Assembly: GCF_003013405.1 (NCBI RefSeq)
Contig: NZ_PXZL01000007.1
Coordinates: 62,001-126,000 of the forward strand
Length of the DNA stretch: 64,000 nucleotides
Source of the DNA: Brevibacillus formosus
GTDB lineage: Bacteria > Bacillota > Bacilli > Brevibacillales > Brevibacillaceae
Direction: 5' to 3'
The notes beneath the pieces were generated by a model. It saw only the letters and a program-made list of their open reading frames with translations, was not told the DNA's origin and searched no databases. Below, piece by piece: positions 62,196 to 64,000 of this stretch. Every line of letters begins with the position of its first letter. Position 1 is the stretch's first letter. Made by a program: the position numbers and the translations under genes.

Positions 62196-63340
62196 CAGTC
62201 AACCTCCCCGAGCACGATGTCGATACTGCCCAGGATGGCAACCATGTTCGCGAGGTTTTCCCCCTGCAACAGCTTAGGCAGAATTTGCAGATTGGTAAAC
62301 GAAGGCCGTCTGAACTTCAATCTCCACGGTTTATCCTTGCCTTGACTGGCTATGTAACAGCCAATTTCCCCCCGCGGTGACTCGATGCGCACATATGCCT
62401 CCCCAGCAGGTGGGCGAATCACACGTGGTACTTTTCCCATGACTTCGCCTTCACTCGGAAATTGCTCCAATGCCTGCTCTAGAATTCGCAGAGACTGTTC
62501 AATTTCAGCCATGCGCAGATGATAGCGCGCCATGCAATCTCCCTCTGTTGCTGTCGGCACATCAAATTCAAAACGATCGTATATGCAATACGGTTCGTCC
62601 TTGCGCAGGTCCCACTTGACACCTGTCGAGCGGAGCATGACGCCTGATAGCGAGTAATCTAATGCCGTTTTTGTATCGAACTTGCCAATCCCTCTGAGAC
62701 GGTTGATGAAAATCTCATTCCCTGTCACCAGCTGGTGGTAGTTATTCAATTCTTTCTTCATGTACTGGACAAATTCTTTGGCTTTGTCAATCCAGCCTGG
62801 AGGTGCATCCCATTTCACTCCGCCTACGCGCATGTAGTTAAAGGTCATCCGCGCCCCACATAGCTCATTAAACAAATCCAGGATCGTCTCCCGATCACGG
62901 AATGCATACAGGAAGGGTCCCATCGCACCAATGTCCAAGAGATACGTTCCCCACCAAACCAAATGGCTCGCCACCCGGTTCAGTTCCATCGCGATCAATC
63001 GCAGAAACTGAGCACGCTCTGGAATCTCCAACCCCATCATCGTCTCTACTGCGTGACAGAGAACGTAGTTGTTGGTCATGGCGGACACGTAGTCCATACG
63101 GTCTGTATAGGGAATAATTTGCGTATAGGTCAAGTTTTCTGCCAGCTTCTCCGTACCTCGATGCAGGTAGCCCATCACCGGAATCGCTTCTTTAATGGTT
63201 TCTCCATCGATTTTAACTACCAAGCGAAATACCCCGTGTGTACTTGGATGCTGTGGACCTACGTTTAATAACATCTCTTCCGTACGAAGTCCTGTTTCAG
63301 AAGAGGTATCAACATGAGTCGTGAGGATGTTATGGTTCAT
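62192..63340 (-). CDS. nuoD: NADH-quinone oxidoreductase subunit D
   Basis: The 49-kDa-type quinone-site subunit, 382 residues. Its fold comes from the large subunit of NiFe hydrogenases. Conserved stretches: LNVGPQHPSTHGVFRLVVKI with the quinone His, GYLHRGTEKLAENLTYTQII, RIESPRGEIGCYIASQG and ILGSIDIVLGEVDC at the very end. It follows nuoC by 3 bases and overlaps nuoH by 4. Confidence 0.97.
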   Translation of the reverse strand: MNHNILTTHVDTSSETGLRTEEMLLNVGPQHPSTHGVFRLVVKIDGETIKEAIPVMGYLHRGTEKLAENLTYTQIIPYTDRMDYVSAMTNNYVLCHAVETMMGLEIPERAQFLRLIAMELNRVASHLVWWGTYLLDIGAMGPFLYAFRDRETILDLFNELCGARMTFNYMRVGGVKWDAPPGWIDKAKEFVQYMKKELNNYHQLVTGNEIFINRLRGIGKFDTKTALDYSLSGVMLRSTGVKWDLRKDEPYCIYDRFEFDVPTATEGDCMARYHLRMAEIEQSLRILEQALEQFPSEGEVMGKVPRVIRPPAGEAYVRIESPRGEIGCYIASQGKDKPWRLKFRRPSFTNLQILPKLLQGENLANMVAILGSIDIVLGEVDC

Positions 63341-63343
63341 CTG

Positions 63344-64000
63344 CTAAACCTCCTCGTCGTATTGCACATAATCTTTGCGCAGCGGATACCCTACCCAATC
63401 ATCCGGCAACAGGATTCGACGTAAATCCTTATGTCCCGGGAAATGAATACCCAAAAGGTCAAAAGTCTCTCTTTCATTCCAATTTGCGCCATGCCAGAGG
63501 TCCATTACAGAAGCAACCTTTGACTCTTCTCTGCTCGTTTTGACCTTTACTGCCAAGCTTTGGCGATTTTTGTAGGAATAAAAGTGGTAGTATACCTCCA
63601 GGCGATCCTCATAATCGACACCGTGAAGATCAGACAGGTACTCAAAACTCAATTGCTCGTCATCTCTTAAAAATTGGGCAACTTGATGCCAACGTTCGTT
63701 TTGAATGGTGAGGGTCGGAACTTCCTTTGAAAGCTCGTTAATATAAGAGGCCTCGATGACCTCCTGTCCAAATGCTTCGGAAATTCGTGACACGTATTTA
63801 TCAAGATAGGGCTGGTTTTTGGAAGGTGCTTTTGGCGCTTCCTCTGCCGGGGTCTCATCCCCAGTCGCTTGCGCTGCTTTTGCCTTCGCTGCTGCTGCGG
63901 CGGCTGCTTTGGCTTTTGCGGCAGCTGCTGCCTTTGCCTTGGCGTCGTCATCACCGGATTCATCGCCGCCTGCTTCACGTGCAGCTTTTGCCTTTGCAGC
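63344..64000 (-). CDS. nuoC: NADH-quinone oxidoreductase subunit C with Ala/Lys-rich extension (N-terminus outside window)
   Basis: The 30-kDa-type subunit that packs against NuoD. The conserved domain lies in the last 150 residues: FEYLSDLHGVDYEDRLEVYY HFYSY, HGANWNERETFDLLGIHFPG HKDLRRILLPDDWVGYPLRK DY. Upstream the frame stays open to the window edge and reads as a low-complexity segment (AAKAKAAREAGGDESGDDD, then AKAKAAAAAKAKAAAAAAK), with a Pro-rich joint (ETPAEEAPKAPSKNQP). A GTG at 63793 lies inside the frame, but the open upstream part suggests the true start is beyond 64000. Extended NuoC proteins of this kind are known from related Bacillales. Confidence 0.93.
   Translation of the reverse strand, partial: AAKAKAAREAGGDESGDDDAKAKAAAAAKAKAAAAAAAKAKAAQATGDETPAEEAPKAPSKNQPYLDKYVSRISEAFGQEVIEASYINELSKEVPTLTIQNERWHQVAQFLRDDEQLSFEYLSDLHGVDYEDRLEVYYHFYSYKNRQSLAVKVKTSREESKVASVMDLWHGANWNERETFDLLGIHFPGHKDLRRILLPDDWVGYPLRKDYVQYDEEV

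Noticed and set aside
1-64000. CRISPR arrays, tRNA or rRNA genes, prophage or transposase genes.
   Set aside because: No regularly spaced direct repeats, no recognisable tRNA/rRNA sequence and no transposase or integrase motif were seen by eye.

Overview
The window looks like chromosome of a Brevibacillus of the B. brevis group. The strongest evidence is at 30192-36213: a cell-wall-protein (cwp) operon whose regulatory region, dual translation start and signal peptide match what I remember of the B. brevis 47 MWP/OWP operon. Spore genes (spoIIID, spoIIQ, spoIID), DegS/DegU, late competence genes, an 11-subunit-type complex I and an S-box riboswitch before metK all fit a spore-forming member of the Bacillales. 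Almost every gene is on the minus strand; the only clear plus-strand gene is yigZ (37750-38409). I saw no tRNA, rRNA, CRISPR array, phage or complete insertion sequence.

Layout, left to right. (1) 1-6434: flagellar and competence genes flgL-flgK-flgN-flgM-yvyF-comFC-comFA. (2) 6582-9914: a small membrane protein, then degU, degS and a polysaccharide deacetylase that overlaps degS. (3) 10064-11549: metK with its SAM riboswitch, terminator and promoter. (4) 11565-17424: an SLH-anchored subtilase and three tandem SLAP-domain proteins. (5) 17425-18400: about 1 kb without an intact gene, holding a possible small RNA on the plus strand and the remains of an acyltransferase gene. (6) 18437-30107: an AT-rich surface-polysaccharide cluster (initiating sugar transferase, epimerase, three glycosyltransferases, Wzy-like polymerase, Wzx flippase, a second ligase/polymerase fused to TPRs, and a TPR lipoprotein). 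(7) 30192-36268: the owp and mwp wall-protein genes and their promoter region. (8) 36269-45029: a TolC-family protein, yigZ, a 1.5-kb-residue-class SLH surface protein, and the tagO and tagA genes for wall-polymer initiation. (9) 45070-45226: a MITE-like repeat. (10) 45297-54710: fabZ, pgsA, flhP, flhO, mbl, spoIIID, spoIIQ, spoIID, murA, ywmB and ywzB, in an order very like B. subtilis. (11) 54815-64000: nuoN to nuoC of complex I, running off the right end.

How it fits together. In B. subtilis, yvyE (yigZ), degS, degU, comF and the flagellar genes lie close together. Here yigZ and degS are about 29 kb apart, and the space holds mostly cell-envelope genes: S-layer proteins, SLAP proteins, an SLH protease, polysaccharide synthesis and a TolC-like protein. 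The block can be read as a cell-surface region built into an otherwise conserved backbone. Two kinds of regulatory signal tie parts of it together: a 9-bp motif found in both the cwp and SLAP promoters, and sigma-D-like promoters before flgM and the giant SLH gene.

Limits: all family calls come from reading the translated sequence and from memory of the families. No database search was run. Several start codons were moved from the longest reading frame to the codon with the better ribosome binding site; these are stated in the entries.
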